DNA of 64,000 nucleotides, from NCBI RefSeq assembly GCF_047730075.1, contig NZ_CP159831.1:1240001-1304000 (forward strand). The letters are read 5' to 3'. The DNA is from Njordibacter sp905182035 (lineage in GTDB: Bacteria; Pseudomonadota; Gammaproteobacteria; Pseudomonadales; Balneatricaceae). The notes beneath the pieces were generated by a model, which was not told the origin of the DNA, made no database searches, and saw nothing but the letters and a program-made list of their open reading frames with translations. The position numbers were made by a program, and so were the translations under genes. Shown here piece by piece: positions 35,036 through 43,873 of the stretch (position 1 is the stretch's first letter; each line of letters begins with the position of its first letter).

Positions 35036-35692
35036 ATGACATATGAATTGAGACTTTACGAAGATACTCCATATGCAGATGAACAATTTTATCTGTCCTC
35101 TGACTCTCCAAGAGCTCTTTATGTCTCAGCGGGCGCAATCATAGTGAACAGTGAAAGTAAGGCTCAAGATGAGGGTTTGGTCTCAACTACAGCATTGAAC
35201 ATTCGTGCAGGAAACGAAGGCGCTACTATATGGCGTTGGGAAATTGAATCAGTTGATAATCCCTCAGATCCCATAAGTATTCGCAGTACTCTTCGTTTAA
35301 CAGGAGAAATAGATTTAGGCAGCATAGGTGAAGAATTTTTAATGCGCTTAGATAGCGTTGAATTCCCACCAGAAGGCTGTGCGCTTCTTCACACGCATCA
35401 AGGTCCAGGAATTAGATGTTTGCGGGAAGGTTCAATCAGAATCGACACTCTAGGCCAGTCCTCTTCTTATTGCCCCGGTGGTGCTTGGTTTGAGAACGGA
35501 TCCAATCATGTTTTTGCTCAGGCTGATTTGGAAAAAACTAGTCGGTTTATTCGTGCAATGGTTCTGCCACAAGCGTTGCTTGGAACTTCGTCTATTAAGT
35601 ACGTAAACGAAGATGATAAACACAAACCAAAATCACAATCCTATCGTGTATTTTCTGAAACAGCGATCAACTTAGTTGAAAGGAATAACTAA
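35036..35692 (+). CDS. Cupin-like protein
   Basis: A 218-residue protein whose second half has a cupin core: LLHTHQGPGIRCLREGSIRI (metal histidines and conserved Gly) and GGAWFENGSNHVFAQA (the second cupin motif, with a His). The N-terminal half shows a weaker beta-rich repeat (ALYVSAGAIIVNSE), so it may be a bicupin. Cupins include dioxygenases, isomerases and sensors; the reaction is not predictable. The stop overlaps the ThDP enzyme start by one base (TAATG), so the two are coupled. AGGA precedes its ATG. Confidence 0.7.
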   Translation: MTYELRLYEDTPYADEQFYLSSDSPRALYVSAGAIIVNSESKAQDEGLVSTTALNIRAGNEGATIWRWEIESVDNPSDPISIRSTLRLTGEIDLGSIGEEFLMRLDSVEFPPEGCALLHTHQGPGIRCLREGSIRIDTLGQSSSYCPGGAWFENGSNHVFAQADLEKTSRFIRAMVLPQALLGTSSIKYVNEDDKHKPKSQSYRVFSETAINLVERNN

Positions 35693-37377
35693 TGTCAGAA
35701 AACCGTACAGGTGCCCAGATACTTGTTGATTGTCTTCAGGTGCAAAATGTAGAGCACATATTTTTAGTGCCAGGAGAGAGTTATCTCTCTGTCCTTGATG
35801 CTCTCGTTGATGCACCAGAAATAAAACTCACTGTTTGCCGCCAAGAAGGCGGGGCTGCGATGATGGCTGATGCACATGGGAAGTTAACTGGACGCCCAGG
35901 CATTTGCATGGTTACTCGTGGGCCGGGGGCAACTAATGCATCGGCGGGCTTACATGTTGCTTTTCAAGATCAGACACCGATGATTCTTTTTGTGGGGCAA
36001 GTCGCACGAGATATGCGAGAACGAGAAGCCTTTCAAGAAATAGACTATCGAAAAATGTTTGGAGAAGTAGCCAAATGGGTAGCCGAAATCGATAAACCGG
36101 AACGTATTCCCGAACTTGTTTCTCGTGCGTTTCATGTTGCGTGTTCTGGCCGTCCGGGACCGGTAGTCCTCGCTTTACCTGAAGATATGCTGACTGATCT
36201 CTGTGCCCCGGTGCCTGCTTTGCCTGCTGTCACGGTACCAAAATCTGATATTGCACAAGATGATTTCGAGATGCTTATAGCGCTCCTTGAAAATGCATCT
36301 AATCCCTTGATTGTAGTCGGTGGTGGGCCATGGAACCAATCAGCAAAAAATGCATTGGAGGAGTTTTCTAGTAAATGGAGTATTCCCGTTGCAGCTTCCT
36401 TTAGGTGTCAGGATTTCTTTGATAATATTCATCCTAATTACGCGGGAGATGTAGGCATTGGTGTAAATCCAAAGCTAGCCGAACGTGTTAAAAATACCGA
36501 TCTATTGATTTTACTTGGTACCCGCTTTGGTGAAATGGAATCAAGCGGATATTCACTTATTGATATTCCAAAGCCACGTCAAAAACTTGTGCATATTTTC
36601 CCTGACCCATCTGAAATAGGCCGTGTCTATTTTGCAACTCTTGGGGTGCCTGCGAGTCCTACAATTGTTGTACAGCGTCTTAATCAAAGGCAGCCATCTA
36701 ATATATCTACTAAACAAGCTGAAAATACAGCGATGGCAAACATAGAATATAAGGAATGGAGCACGCTACCTGAAGGCATTGGTGATGTTCAAATGCCTGA
36801 TGTTATGCGATCCATTGATTCTCTGATGCCAGCAGATACTATTGTAACCAATGGAGCAGGAAACTATACAGTTTGGGTGCATCGTTTTTATCGGTTTACC
36901 AGGTTCCGGTCACAGCTTGCTCCTATATCTGGTTCCATGGGTTATGGCTTACCTGCTGCCGTTGCTGCTGCTAGAATATCTCCAGATCGTCCCGTAATTT
37001 GTTTTGCTGGCGATGGATGTTTTTTAATGCACGGACAAGAGCTTGCCACGGCTCGTAAATATAACCTAAACCTCATAATTTTAATCGTTAATAACGGTAT
37101 GTATGGAACTATTAGGATGCATCAAGAACGTAATTATCCAGATCGAGTAAGTGCTACAGAATTAACTAATCCGAATTTTGGGGCCTTAGCAAGGGCTTAT
37201 GGATGTCACGGTGAAGTAGTTAAGAACTCTTCAGAATTTACAGACGCTCTAAAGCGTGCAATGGAAGTGAATGGCCCTGCACTGATAGAGCTTCCGATAG
37301 ACCCTCAGGCTTTAACACCCCAAAAAACTTTATCTGATATTAGAAATGATGGAAGAAAACTAATCGCAGTTAGATAA
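35692..37377 (+). CDS. Thiamine diphosphate-dependent enzyme (acetolactate synthase-like)
   Basis: The 561 residues comprise three ThDP-enzyme domains. The N-terminal Pyr domain contains FLVPGESYLSVLDALVD and CRQEGGAAMMADAHGK with the cofactor-activating Glu. The middle domain (about 190-330) has NPLIVVGGGPW. The PP domain has GSMGYGLPAAVAAA and the cofactor motif GDGCFLMHGQE...LIVNNG. Possible roles are 2-oxo acid decarboxylation, carboligation, or acyloin cleavage. It is not the sulfoacetaldehyde acetyltransferase Xsc by motif. It probably performs the C-C bond cleavage of the island pathway, producing an aldehyde for the ALDHs. Confidence 0.88.
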   Translation: MSENRTGAQILVDCLQVQNVEHIFLVPGESYLSVLDALVDAPEIKLTVCRQEGGAAMMADAHGKLTGRPGICMVTRGPGATNASAGLHVAFQDQTPMILFVGQVARDMREREAFQEIDYRKMFGEVAKWVAEIDKPERIPELVSRAFHVACSGRPGPVVLALPEDMLTDLCAPVPALPAVTVPKSDIAQDDFEMLIALLENASNPLIVVGGGPWNQSAKNALEEFSSKWSIPVAASFRCQDFFDNIHPNYAGDVGIGVNPKLAERVKNTDLLILLGTRFGEMESSGYSLIDIPKPRQKLVHIFPDPSEIGRVYFATLGVPASPTIVVQRLNQRQPSNISTKQAENTAMANIEYKEWSTLPEGIGDVQMPDVMRSIDSLMPADTIVTNGAGNYTVWVHRFYRFTRFRSQLAPISGSMGYGLPAAVAAARISPDRPVICFAGDGCFLMHGQELATARKYNLNLIILIVNNGMYGTIRMHQERNYPDRVSATELTNPNFGALARAYGCHGEVVKNSSEFTDALKRAMEVNGPALIELPIDPQALTPQKTLSDIRNDGRKLIAVR

Positions 37378-37425
37378 GCCGAGCAGATAATAATCATACA
37401 AATTAAAACTGAGAAGGTACATAAC

Positions 37426-38181
37426 ATGAAATTTCAGGGTAAAACAGTGATAGTTACTGGCGGAGCTATGGGCATTGGTCGATCAATTGTTGAAGGCTTT
37501 TTAGCGGAAGGCGCAAATATTGTTATTGCAGACTGCTCAAATGCAGATGATGCCGCTAAAGATTTAGATAAAACTGGGGATCGTGTTGTGGGTGTGTCTT
37601 GTGACGTCTCTAGTCAAAGCGATACCGAACAAATGGCCAAAACCGCATTAGACAAATTCGGTCGGATCGATGTTTTGGTCAATAATGCTGGTATTTATTC
37701 TTCTCTTAAACCGACGGCTTTTGAAGATTTGGACGTGGATGAATGGAAGAGAGTACTTGAAGTTAATGTTATGGGACAAGCACTTTCTTCTCGTGCCGTT
37801 GTGCCGACAATGCGCAAACAAGGTGATGGTCGCATTATTAATATTTCATCTGGTACTCCATTTAAAGGAGTACCTTTCATGTTGCATTATGTTGCTAGTA
37901 AAGGGGCAGTTAACGCAATGACAAAATCATTAGCTAAAGAACTTGGTAGCGCTGGTATTTTAGTTAATGGAGTTGCGCCTGGTTTTACAATGTCTGATGG
38001 CGTTCTTGCGAACCCTGAACAGATTGAGAAACTACAAGATATATCTTTGAAAGCACGAGTTATTCAACGTGATCAAATGCCCGAAGATATTGTCGGAGCA
38101 GTGATGTATTTTGCGTCTCAAGAATCAGCATTCATCACAGGCCAAACCCTCGTTGTTGATGGTGGGGCCTATTTTCACTGA
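37426..38181 (+). CDS. Short-chain dehydrogenase/reductase
   Basis: A 251-residue classical SDR: VTGGAMGIGRSIVEGF (cofactor), DVSSQ, VLVNNAGIYSS, the catalytic serine in NISSGTPF and Tyr-x3-Lys in YVASKGAVNAMTKSLAKEL. It ends with ITGQTLVVDGGAYFH. It would oxidise an alcohol or hydroxy acid with NAD(P), probably before the ThDP step. GAAGG precedes the ATG. It is about 49 nt after the ThDP gene in the same operon. Confidence 0.92.
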   Translation: MKFQGKTVIVTGGAMGIGRSIVEGFLAEGANIVIADCSNADDAAKDLDKTGDRVVGVSCDVSSQSDTEQMAKTALDKFGRIDVLVNNAGIYSSLKPTAFEDLDVDEWKRVLEVNVMGQALSSRAVVPTMRKQGDGRIINISSGTPFKGVPFMLHYVASKGAVNAMTKSLAKELGSAGILVNGVAPGFTMSDGVLANPEQIEKLQDISLKARVIQRDQMPEDIVGAVMYFASQESAFITGQTLVVDGGAYFH

Positions 38182-38224
38182 ACCTAACGGGGGAGGGTGT
38201 CAAATTTTCAGGCAATGAATTTTT

Positions 38225-38246
38225 GTCATTTGTTTTTATAAATGAC
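38225..38246 (+). other. Small hairpin between SDR and ALDH genes
   Basis: GTCATTT (38225-38231) pairs perfectly with AAATGAC (38240-38246) over an 8-nt T-rich loop. It precedes the ALDH start by about 30 nt and lacks a following T-run. It may modulate mRNA stability or translation inside the operon; it may also be chance in AT-rich DNA. Confidence 0.35.
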
Positions 38247-38277
38247 GCGAATGATGCCGCACAAAAAGGTTTTTATT

Positions 38278-39774
38278 ATGCTAAAAAACAAACATCTCAT
38301 CGCTGGAGAATGGCTCTCAGGTGAGACTACTTTTACATCCAGCCCAGCTCATGGTGGTGCTCATAAATTTGCTAACGGAACTGTTGATTTGGTTAATAAG
38401 GCAGCAAAAGCCGCCGAAGATGCTTTTTGGAGTTTTGGCTCGTCAAGCATTGCAGTTCGAGCAGCCTTTTTAGACAAAATTGCCGAAGAAATTGATGCTC
38501 GTGGTAGTGACATCACTAAGATCGGTTCTGAAGAAACTGGACTTCCAACTGCAAGGTTAGAAGGTGAGCGAGGACGAACAGTCGGACAACTCCGTCTATT
38601 TGCACGTCATATTGAAAAAATAAATTATTTGGATGCGAGACATGACATAGCACTCCCTGATCGTTTACCACTGCCGCGACCTGATATCAAATCAATCCAA
38701 CGACCTATTGGTCCTGTGGCTGTTTTTGGCGCATCAAATTTTCCTTTAGCATTTTCCGCAGCAGGTGGCGATACCGCAGCTGCTTTAGCCGCAGGATGTC
38801 CAGTCGTAGTTAAAGGTCACTCAGCTCATCCTGGTACCGCCGACATTGTTGCTCAAGCAATTGATGTAGCCATCAAGGCATGTGATATTCACCCCGGTGT
38901 ATTCTCACTCATTCAAGCCAAAAGTCGTGATGTAGGAACCGCATTGGTACAACACCCGTTAATCAATGCAGTAGGTTTTACAGGCTCTCTTGGTGGTGGT
39001 CGGGCGTTATTCAATTTATGTTCTGCTCGTCCAACACCCATTCCGTTTTTTGGGGAGCTTGGTTCTGTTAACCCAATGTTCTTTTTACCGAATGCAATGG
39101 CTAGTCGAGCGGTGGATATGGGCAAAGCCTGGGCTGGATCATTGGCGATGGGCGCAGGACAATTTTGCACCAATCCAGGCATTGCCGTTGTTTTAGACGG
39201 CCCTGATGCGGAAGTGATGATCGATGCAATGACTGCGGCTTTAAAAGAAATGGGCCCACAAACTATGCTGACTGACGGTATTGCGAATGCCTATCGTTGT
39301 GGCGTAAAAACTATACAAGATGCAAATGATGTGACCGAATTGGTAGGAACAAATAATAACGATCGGTCAGCATCCCCATACTTATATGATTGTTCTGCTG
39401 ATACTTGGTTAGCGAACCATGAATTAAGAGAAGAAGTATTTGGTCCGCTTGGACTAATAGTACGTGCTAGTAATTTGGATCAAATGCTTAGTATCGCCAA
39501 AAGTTTGGTTGGACAATTAACCTGCACCCTGCATATGGATGAAAAAGATAATGAGGTCGCAGCTAGCTTTATACCAATTTTAGAACGTAAAGCAGGTCGG
39601 ATTTTAGCCAACGGATTCCCAACTGGCGTGGAATTGAGTGATGCAATGGTACATGGAGGGCCTTATCCAGCTAGTACCAATTTTGGGGCCACATCTGTTG
39701 GTACAATGTCTATCAGGAGATTCCTACGTCCGGTGAGTTATCAAAACATTCCAGAAAGTATTTTATCCATATAA
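38278..39774 (+). CDS. Aldehyde dehydrogenase, 2-oxoglutarate-semialdehyde dehydrogenase type
   Basis: About 498 residues. IAGEWLSGETTFTSSPAHGG, RPIGPVAVFGASNFPLAFSA, GGDTAAALAAGCPVVVKGHS and AMGAGQFCTNPG (catalytic Cys) identify the KGSADH-III-like subgroup, which ends oxidative sugar-acid and hydroxyproline pathways. ELGSVNPMFFLP carries the catalytic Glu. The ATG at 38278 follows AAAAAGG; an in-frame ATG at 38242 is possible. A sugar-acid-like carbon skeleton for the island substrate would fit, but this is inference. A terminator follows at 39857. Confidence 0.88.
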   Translation: MLKNKHLIAGEWLSGETTFTSSPAHGGAHKFANGTVDLVNKAAKAAEDAFWSFGSSSIAVRAAFLDKIAEEIDARGSDITKIGSEETGLPTARLEGERGRTVGQLRLFARHIEKINYLDARHDIALPDRLPLPRPDIKSIQRPIGPVAVFGASNFPLAFSAAGGDTAAALAAGCPVVVKGHSAHPGTADIVAQAIDVAIKACDIHPGVFSLIQAKSRDVGTALVQHPLINAVGFTGSLGGGRALFNLCSARPTPIPFFGELGSVNPMFFLPNAMASRAVDMGKAWAGSLAMGAGQFCTNPGIAVVLDGPDAEVMIDAMTAALKEMGPQTMLTDGIANAYRCGVKTIQDANDVTELVGTNNNDRSASPYLYDCSADTWLANHELREEVFGPLGLIVRASNLDQMLSIAKSLVGQLTCTLHMDEKDNEVAASFIPILERKAGRILANGFPTGVELSDAMVHGGPYPASTNFGATSVGTMSIRRFLRPVSYQNIPESILSI

Positions 39775-39856
39775 ACGGGGAACCTCAATTCCACCATCAT
39801 GATAAAAACTAAATAGAACAGTACGATTTAGGTAGAGCCATTCTACTCAAACTGTT

Positions 39857-39899
39857 AAAAATAATGACTTCCGTTTACATAACGAAGTCATTATTTTTT
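39857..39899 (+). terminator. Strong terminator at the right edge of the island
   Basis: Positions 39857-39871 pair perfectly with 39884-39898 (15 bp, AATGACTTC/GAAGTCATT core) over a 12-nt loop, ending in T. The flanks are A-rich upstream and T-rich downstream, so it can stop transcription in both directions. Confidence 0.9.
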
Positions 39900-39974
39900 A
39901 AGGCGTATGGATTAAAGCGAACACCTTAGGCTATGATTATATGACTCTTCAAGGATGTAATACAGGATAAACGA

Positions 39975-41249
39975 GTGTTTTCTGTTTTTCGATCAATATT
40001 TTCTTTGTTATTGAGCTATGGCTTTTTGCTGTTGGCCAATGGTCTTTTTAATTCTCTCTTAGGTTTGCGTGCCACCCTTGAAGGCGTAACCACAAGCTGG
40101 CTCGGATTCATCATGGCGAGCTACTTTTTAGGCCTCTTGCTGGGTGGTTTGTTTGCCGTGCGCATCATATCCAGAGTAGGCCATATTCGGGCTTTTGCGG
40201 TGTTCGCATCACTTATGTCTGCTACAGCTTTATTACACCCTTTATTTTTAGAAGTGAGTCATTGGATGCTTTTGCGTTTGATCTCTGGCTTTTGTATGGC
40301 TGGTTTGATTATCGTGACCGAAAGCTGGCTCAATGAAGCGACACCCAGCCATCAAAGAGGGAGTGTGCTGTCCAGTTATATGATGGTTAATTATATGGCT
40401 GCAGGCTGCGGCCAATTCTTACTCAACTTGGGAGACGTAGGTCAGTTTGAATTGTTCAGTTTGGCTTCTATTATTTTTTCGCTAGCATTAATTCCAGTGC
40501 TACTGACCAAACAATCTGCACCTACTATAAGCACAAACAGTAAACTTTCTTTTGGGCTCTTGGCGCAAGTAGGCCCATTAGCAATTTTAGGAGTATTTGT
40601 TGCCGGTGCCAGTAATGCCAGTGTGCATGCTTTTGCGCCAGTCTATGCGCTTTCGGTGCTTGGTGATGCGAGTTTGATTCCTCAGTTCACAGCCACGTTG
40701 TTAATTAGTGGTTTGCTATTGCAGTGGCCTTTGGGGCGCTTATCAGACAGGGTTGGCCGTGGTTGGCTGATGATGCTTGTCCCAATATGTATCTCTTTTT
40801 CGGCTGTTGGTGTGATTTTGGCTGCCCACTATGCACCTAATGTGATTTGGTTTGCAGTGGCTTGTTATGGTGCTTTTTTGTTTACGTTGTATTCAATTGC
40901 TGTGGCATTAATAAACGATATTATTGGCCCCGAGTTAAGGGTTAAAGTTGCTGGTGCTATTCTTATTTTGTATGGCTTTGGCGCGATTGTTGGGCCCATT
41001 GTTGTTGGACCTTTAATTGATCTGCTGGGCGTACAAGCCTTATTCATCGTCAGCGCGGTGACCAGCTTTTCATTAGCTACCTTGGCAATATATCGAAGGG
41101 TTTACCAAGCTATTTTTGTCAAGCCTGTGCAGCCTTTTGTGGCGGTACCATCAAATCAGTACAGTTCTGAAGAGCTTTATTTAGCGGCGCATCAGTACGT
41201 TGATGAACCACAGATTTTATCCCCTCAAGAGGACGAAACTAAACCTTAA
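39975..41249 (+). CDS. MFS transporter (YcaD-like)
   Basis: A 424-residue protein with twelve predicted membrane segments and a soluble tail of about 40 residues (PFVAVPSNQYSSEELYLAAH). WLNEATPSHQRGSVLSSYMM after helix 4-5 and GRLSDRVGRGWLM in the central loop are typical of the YcaD/MFS group. Start is GTG at 39975, preceded by CAGGA. It lies just outside the island terminator and probably has its own promoter. The substrate is unknown. Confidence 0.83.
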   Translation: MFSVFRSIFSLLLSYGFLLLANGLFNSLLGLRATLEGVTTSWLGFIMASYFLGLLLGGLFAVRIISRVGHIRAFAVFASLMSATALLHPLFLEVSHWMLLRLISGFCMAGLIIVTESWLNEATPSHQRGSVLSSYMMVNYMAAGCGQFLLNLGDVGQFELFSLASIIFSLALIPVLLTKQSAPTISTNSKLSFGLLAQVGPLAILGVFVAGASNASVHAFAPVYALSVLGDASLIPQFTATLLISGLLLQWPLGRLSDRVGRGWLMMLVPICISFSAVGVILAAHYAPNVIWFAVACYGAFLFTLYSIAVALINDIIGPELRVKVAGAILILYGFGAIVGPIVVGPLIDLLGVQALFIVSAVTSFSLATLAIYRRVYQAIFVKPVQPFVAVPSNQYSSEELYLAAHQYVDEPQILSPQEDETKP

Positions 41250-41284
41250 TGTTTATGTGTCGATAAGTGTAAGACTGTAAACTT

Positions 41285-41506
41285 ATGCTGGGCCAAATGA
41301 TGTCCCTAGACGAACTGAATGAGCTACTACCCCCAGTGGATACCACCGACCCTGATTGTGTCTTGCTGCCCACCCATACTTGGCTAAACTACCATAGTAG
41401 CACCCAAGGGTATAAGATCGTCAACAACGCACAAGCTAATCCATTTTCAAGCCCTGGGCATGTAGCTAAGCGGGCCCAGCACGATTACAAGGTTTTGCAA
41501 GGTTAG
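41285..41506 (+). CDS. Hypothetical protein, 73 residues
   Basis: The protein is short and soluble-looking, with an acidic N-terminal half (SLDELNELLPPVDTTDPD) and a basic C-terminus (HVAKRAQHDYKVLQG). No family is recognised. It starts 36 nt after the MFS stop on the same strand, so cotranscription is likely. Internal ATGs at residues 5 and 6 are alternative starts. No membrane segment or signal peptide is evident. Confidence 0.5.
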   Translation: MLGQMMSLDELNELLPPVDTTDPDCVLLPTHTWLNYHSSTQGYKIVNNAQANPFSSPGHVAKRAQHDYKVLQG

Positions 41507-41533
41507 CAGAGATAGGGTAACTCTTGTGCAATG

Positions 41534-42607
41534 TTATTGTTTTGGCGGGGCTTCACCGCCATAAACCAACCACTGGTGGGACATCCAATAGTAGTTCTTT
41601 TGCCCCCATATCGGTGCTGTGCAGTTGTATCGATTACGTCCTTTAACTAAGGACTTATTCGCCTGCACCGTAAAGTTCATTTTGCCTTGCCATTTTGGTT
41701 TCTGTTGTTCTCCCACAATAAAACATGACAGTTGCTGCCGTACACCCAATCGCTGTGATTCTGTCAGCTCAACGTGCAACAATGGTTGGTTTTGCTCACC
41801 TTCATCTAAACGAATGACTGGGTCCGTGAACCCAGAGTATTTGGCAGGCAAGGGTTGAGATGCAAGCTTAGTTTTAAGGGATTGTAAATTACTATAACGG
41901 CCTGCGGCAGGAAACCTAGGTAATGCCTGCCAGTCAGAAAATTCCGCTACACCACCAGACTGTTGTCCAAAGGCAATGTAACCTCGGTTTTTTAAAGCAA
42001 GTTTCAGTTGGTCGTTGTATTCACCAAAGGGGTAGGCTAACCATTTAGGTACTGGGCCAAGTTCGTCAGTTAAGCGTTGCTGAGCATAGTTAATATTGTC
42101 TAAGGTGGCGTCTAACCATTGCTCATCGTAAAGGGGCTTGCGCACAAGGTAGTCATGATCTCTCGTGTGGTTAGCTAACGTTACGCCTTGTTGTTTAAGA
42201 TCTCTCAACATATCCCATGTCATGGTATGACGGTTGTTTTGATCCACTGGGTCAGTATTTACAAACACTGTAAAGGGGTAATCATATTTTTTTAACAAGG
42301 GTAGACCTTGTAGATAGATATCGCGCCATGCATCATCAAACGTGATCACAATGGCTTTGTCAGGCAGAGGTTCGCCTTGCTGTATCGAGGCTATAGCCGA
42401 TGCTAGATCTATCACATTGTAGTCATTGATCTTTAAATACTCTAAATGCCCTTCAAACTCCTCTGATGTTAGGGAGGTAGAGCGCGGCATAGTAGAACTA
42501 ATGTGATGATAGAGCAGGATATTAAAACTATCGGCAGCATGGCTTGTTAAAGGCCAAATGAGCCCTAGGCATAATATTGGTAAACTGAGTATTAATTTGA
42601 AATTCAT
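41534..42607 (-). CDS. Secreted polysaccharide deacetylase
   Basis: About 357 residues. Signal peptide MNFKLILSLPILCLGLIW..SHA is followed by the NodB/CE4 domain. ILLYHHIS, IVITFDDAWRDIYLQGLPLL (catalytic Asp and metal Asp), LANHTRDHDYL (metal histidines) and WLAYPFGEYND show its motifs in order. A C-terminal beta-rich region of about 110 residues is not assigned. It would de-N-acetylate a polysaccharide in the periplasm or at the surface. The frame reaches to 42679, but ATG 42607 gives the signal peptide. It begins 4 nt after the tautomerase gene. Confidence 0.88.
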   Translation of the reverse strand: MNFKLILSLPILCLGLIWPLTSHAADSFNILLYHHISSTMPRSTSLTSEEFEGHLEYLKINDYNVIDLASAIASIQQGEPLPDKAIVITFDDAWRDIYLQGLPLLKKYDYPFTVFVNTDPVDQNNRHTMTWDMLRDLKQQGVTLANHTRDHDYLVRKPLYDEQWLDATLDNINYAQQRLTDELGPVPKWLAYPFGEYNDQLKLALKNRGYIAFGQQSGGVAEFSDWQALPRFPAAGRYSNLQSLKTKLASQPLPAKYSGFTDPVIRLDEGEQNQPLLHVELTESQRLGVRQQLSCFIVGEQQKPKWQGKMNFTVQANKSLVKGRNRYNCTAPIWGQKNYYWMSHQWLVYGGEAPPKQ

Positions 42608-42611
42608 AGTT

Positions 42612-42809
42612 TTATCTGTCCGGAAATAGGTCGCTGCATAATTCGCCGCCAAAACCCCAGTTAGACTTAGGTACATCACGGATCATCACCTGAACTGAGC
42701 TGGGATTACCACCTGTAATATCGCACATGGTTTTAGTGAGTCCTTCGACAATTTGACGCTTTTGTTCGACCGAACGGCCTTCAAATAGTTCTACGGTGAT
42801 TAAGGGCAT
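42612..42809 (-). CDS. 4-oxalocrotonate tautomerase family protein
   Basis: About 65 residues. PLITVELFEGRSVEQKRQIV places Pro at position 2 (the catalytic N-terminal proline after Met removal), with the tautomerase length and the conserved VQVMIRDVPKSNWGFGG. The frame also has an ATG four codons upstream (42821), but that would bury the proline, so 42809 is chosen. Neither start has a good Shine-Dalgarno. It is 4 nt from the deacetylase gene, an odd pairing; no aromatic meta-cleavage genes are nearby. Confidence 0.85.
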   Translation of the reverse strand: MPLITVELFEGRSVEQKRQIVEGLTKTMCDITGGNPSSVQVMIRDVPKSNWGFGGELCSDLFPDR

Positions 42810-42933
42810 AGGAGGGTCCATGAAGTGTATAAACGTTAACTCAGAATATTCATTTTATAACCTCATTAAAGTCCTATGCAAGGCAAAAAACTTGGGCTAA
42901 AGTGGCCGCTGTTAGCTTCTACAGGGATGGACA

Positions 42934-43842
42934 GTGAAAATTCAGAAAAAGAACCCACTTATCGGTATGGGACTGATGATGCTAGCGATGGTATTTGTGC
43001 CGGTACTCGATCTATTTGCCAAACTCCTGTCGGTAGATTATGCAGTGATAGAAATTACTTGGGCACGGTTTGTATTTCATGGGTTATGGTTGTTACCTTT
43101 ACTTGCCTGGAAGGGGATTGTTTGGTGGCGTATGCCAACGCAGCCGGTTTACCAGTTGTTGCGTAGCTTGATGCTAACGGTTACTACCGTGGCCTTCTTT
43201 GCCGCCATAAAAGATAACCCTATACCTACCGCATTAACGCTGTTATTTGTCTCGCCTTTGATAGTCGCTGTTGTTGCGCCGATATGGCTGGGAGAATCAT
43301 TTGACGCCCTAAGGGGCTTTGCTGTTGTATGTGGTTTTGTGGGTGTTGTGGTGGTATTGCGACCTACGGCAGACAGTTTTTCACCCACTATATTATGGGC
43401 TCTTGTAGCCGGTGTGGGTTACGCTTTCTATATTATGTTTACCCGAAAGTTGAGTGCATCATCACCGCCATTGCTCACTTTATTTTATACTGCCGTAGGT
43501 GGTGTGCTTGTCCTTACTCCGCTGGTAGGAAGTGTATGGAAAACCCCAGATTTAACTGGTTTAGCAATGATGGCCGGTATGGGACTGTTTGCGGCAATGG
43601 GACACTTCTTAATTATTATGGCCTGTGAATATGCCACGGCATCACAGCTAAGCCCGTTTAACTATTTTGAAATTGTGGCAGCAACAGGAATTAGTTATTT
43701 TGCATTTGATTTTTTTCCAGATGTTTATGTTTGGCTGGGTATTGCCATTATTTGTGCCAGTGGCGCTTATGTATCTTGGCGAGAATTACAGCTGAGCAAA
43801 AGAGCCCGTGCCGCACAGGATGGCCGTATAGATATACTTTAA
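42934..43842 (+). CDS. EamA/DMT-family permease
   Basis: A 302-residue protein with ten predicted membrane helices in two EamA repeats: FAKLLSVDYAVIEITWARFV near the start and LLFVSPLIVAVVAPIWLGES at the end of repeat one. Start is GTG at 42934 with AGGGA upstream. It is divergent from the tautomerase gene. The PLP-enzyme gene follows after 31 nt, so it may export or import an amino acid or thiol handled by that enzyme. Confidence 0.85.
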   Translation: MKIQKKNPLIGMGLMMLAMVFVPVLDLFAKLLSVDYAVIEITWARFVFHGLWLLPLLAWKGIVWWRMPTQPVYQLLRSLMLTVTTVAFFAAIKDNPIPTALTLLFVSPLIVAVVAPIWLGESFDALRGFAVVCGFVGVVVVLRPTADSFSPTILWALVAGVGYAFYIMFTRKLSASSPPLLTLFYTAVGGVLVLTPLVGSVWKTPDLTGLAMMAGMGLFAAMGHFLIIMACEYATASQLSPFNYFEIVAATGISYFAFDFFPDVYVWLGIAIICASGAYVSWRELQLSKRARAAQDGRIDIL

Positions 43843-43873
43843 ACACTCATAAAATACACCTAGGAAATAGTTA

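Noticed and set aside
35692..37377. ThDP enzyme as sulfoacetaldehyde acetyltransferase (Xsc)
   Set aside because: Attractive beside a sulfatase, but the N-terminal and cofactor motifs follow the acetolactate synthase-like group and not Xsc, and no phosphotransacetylase gene is nearby.
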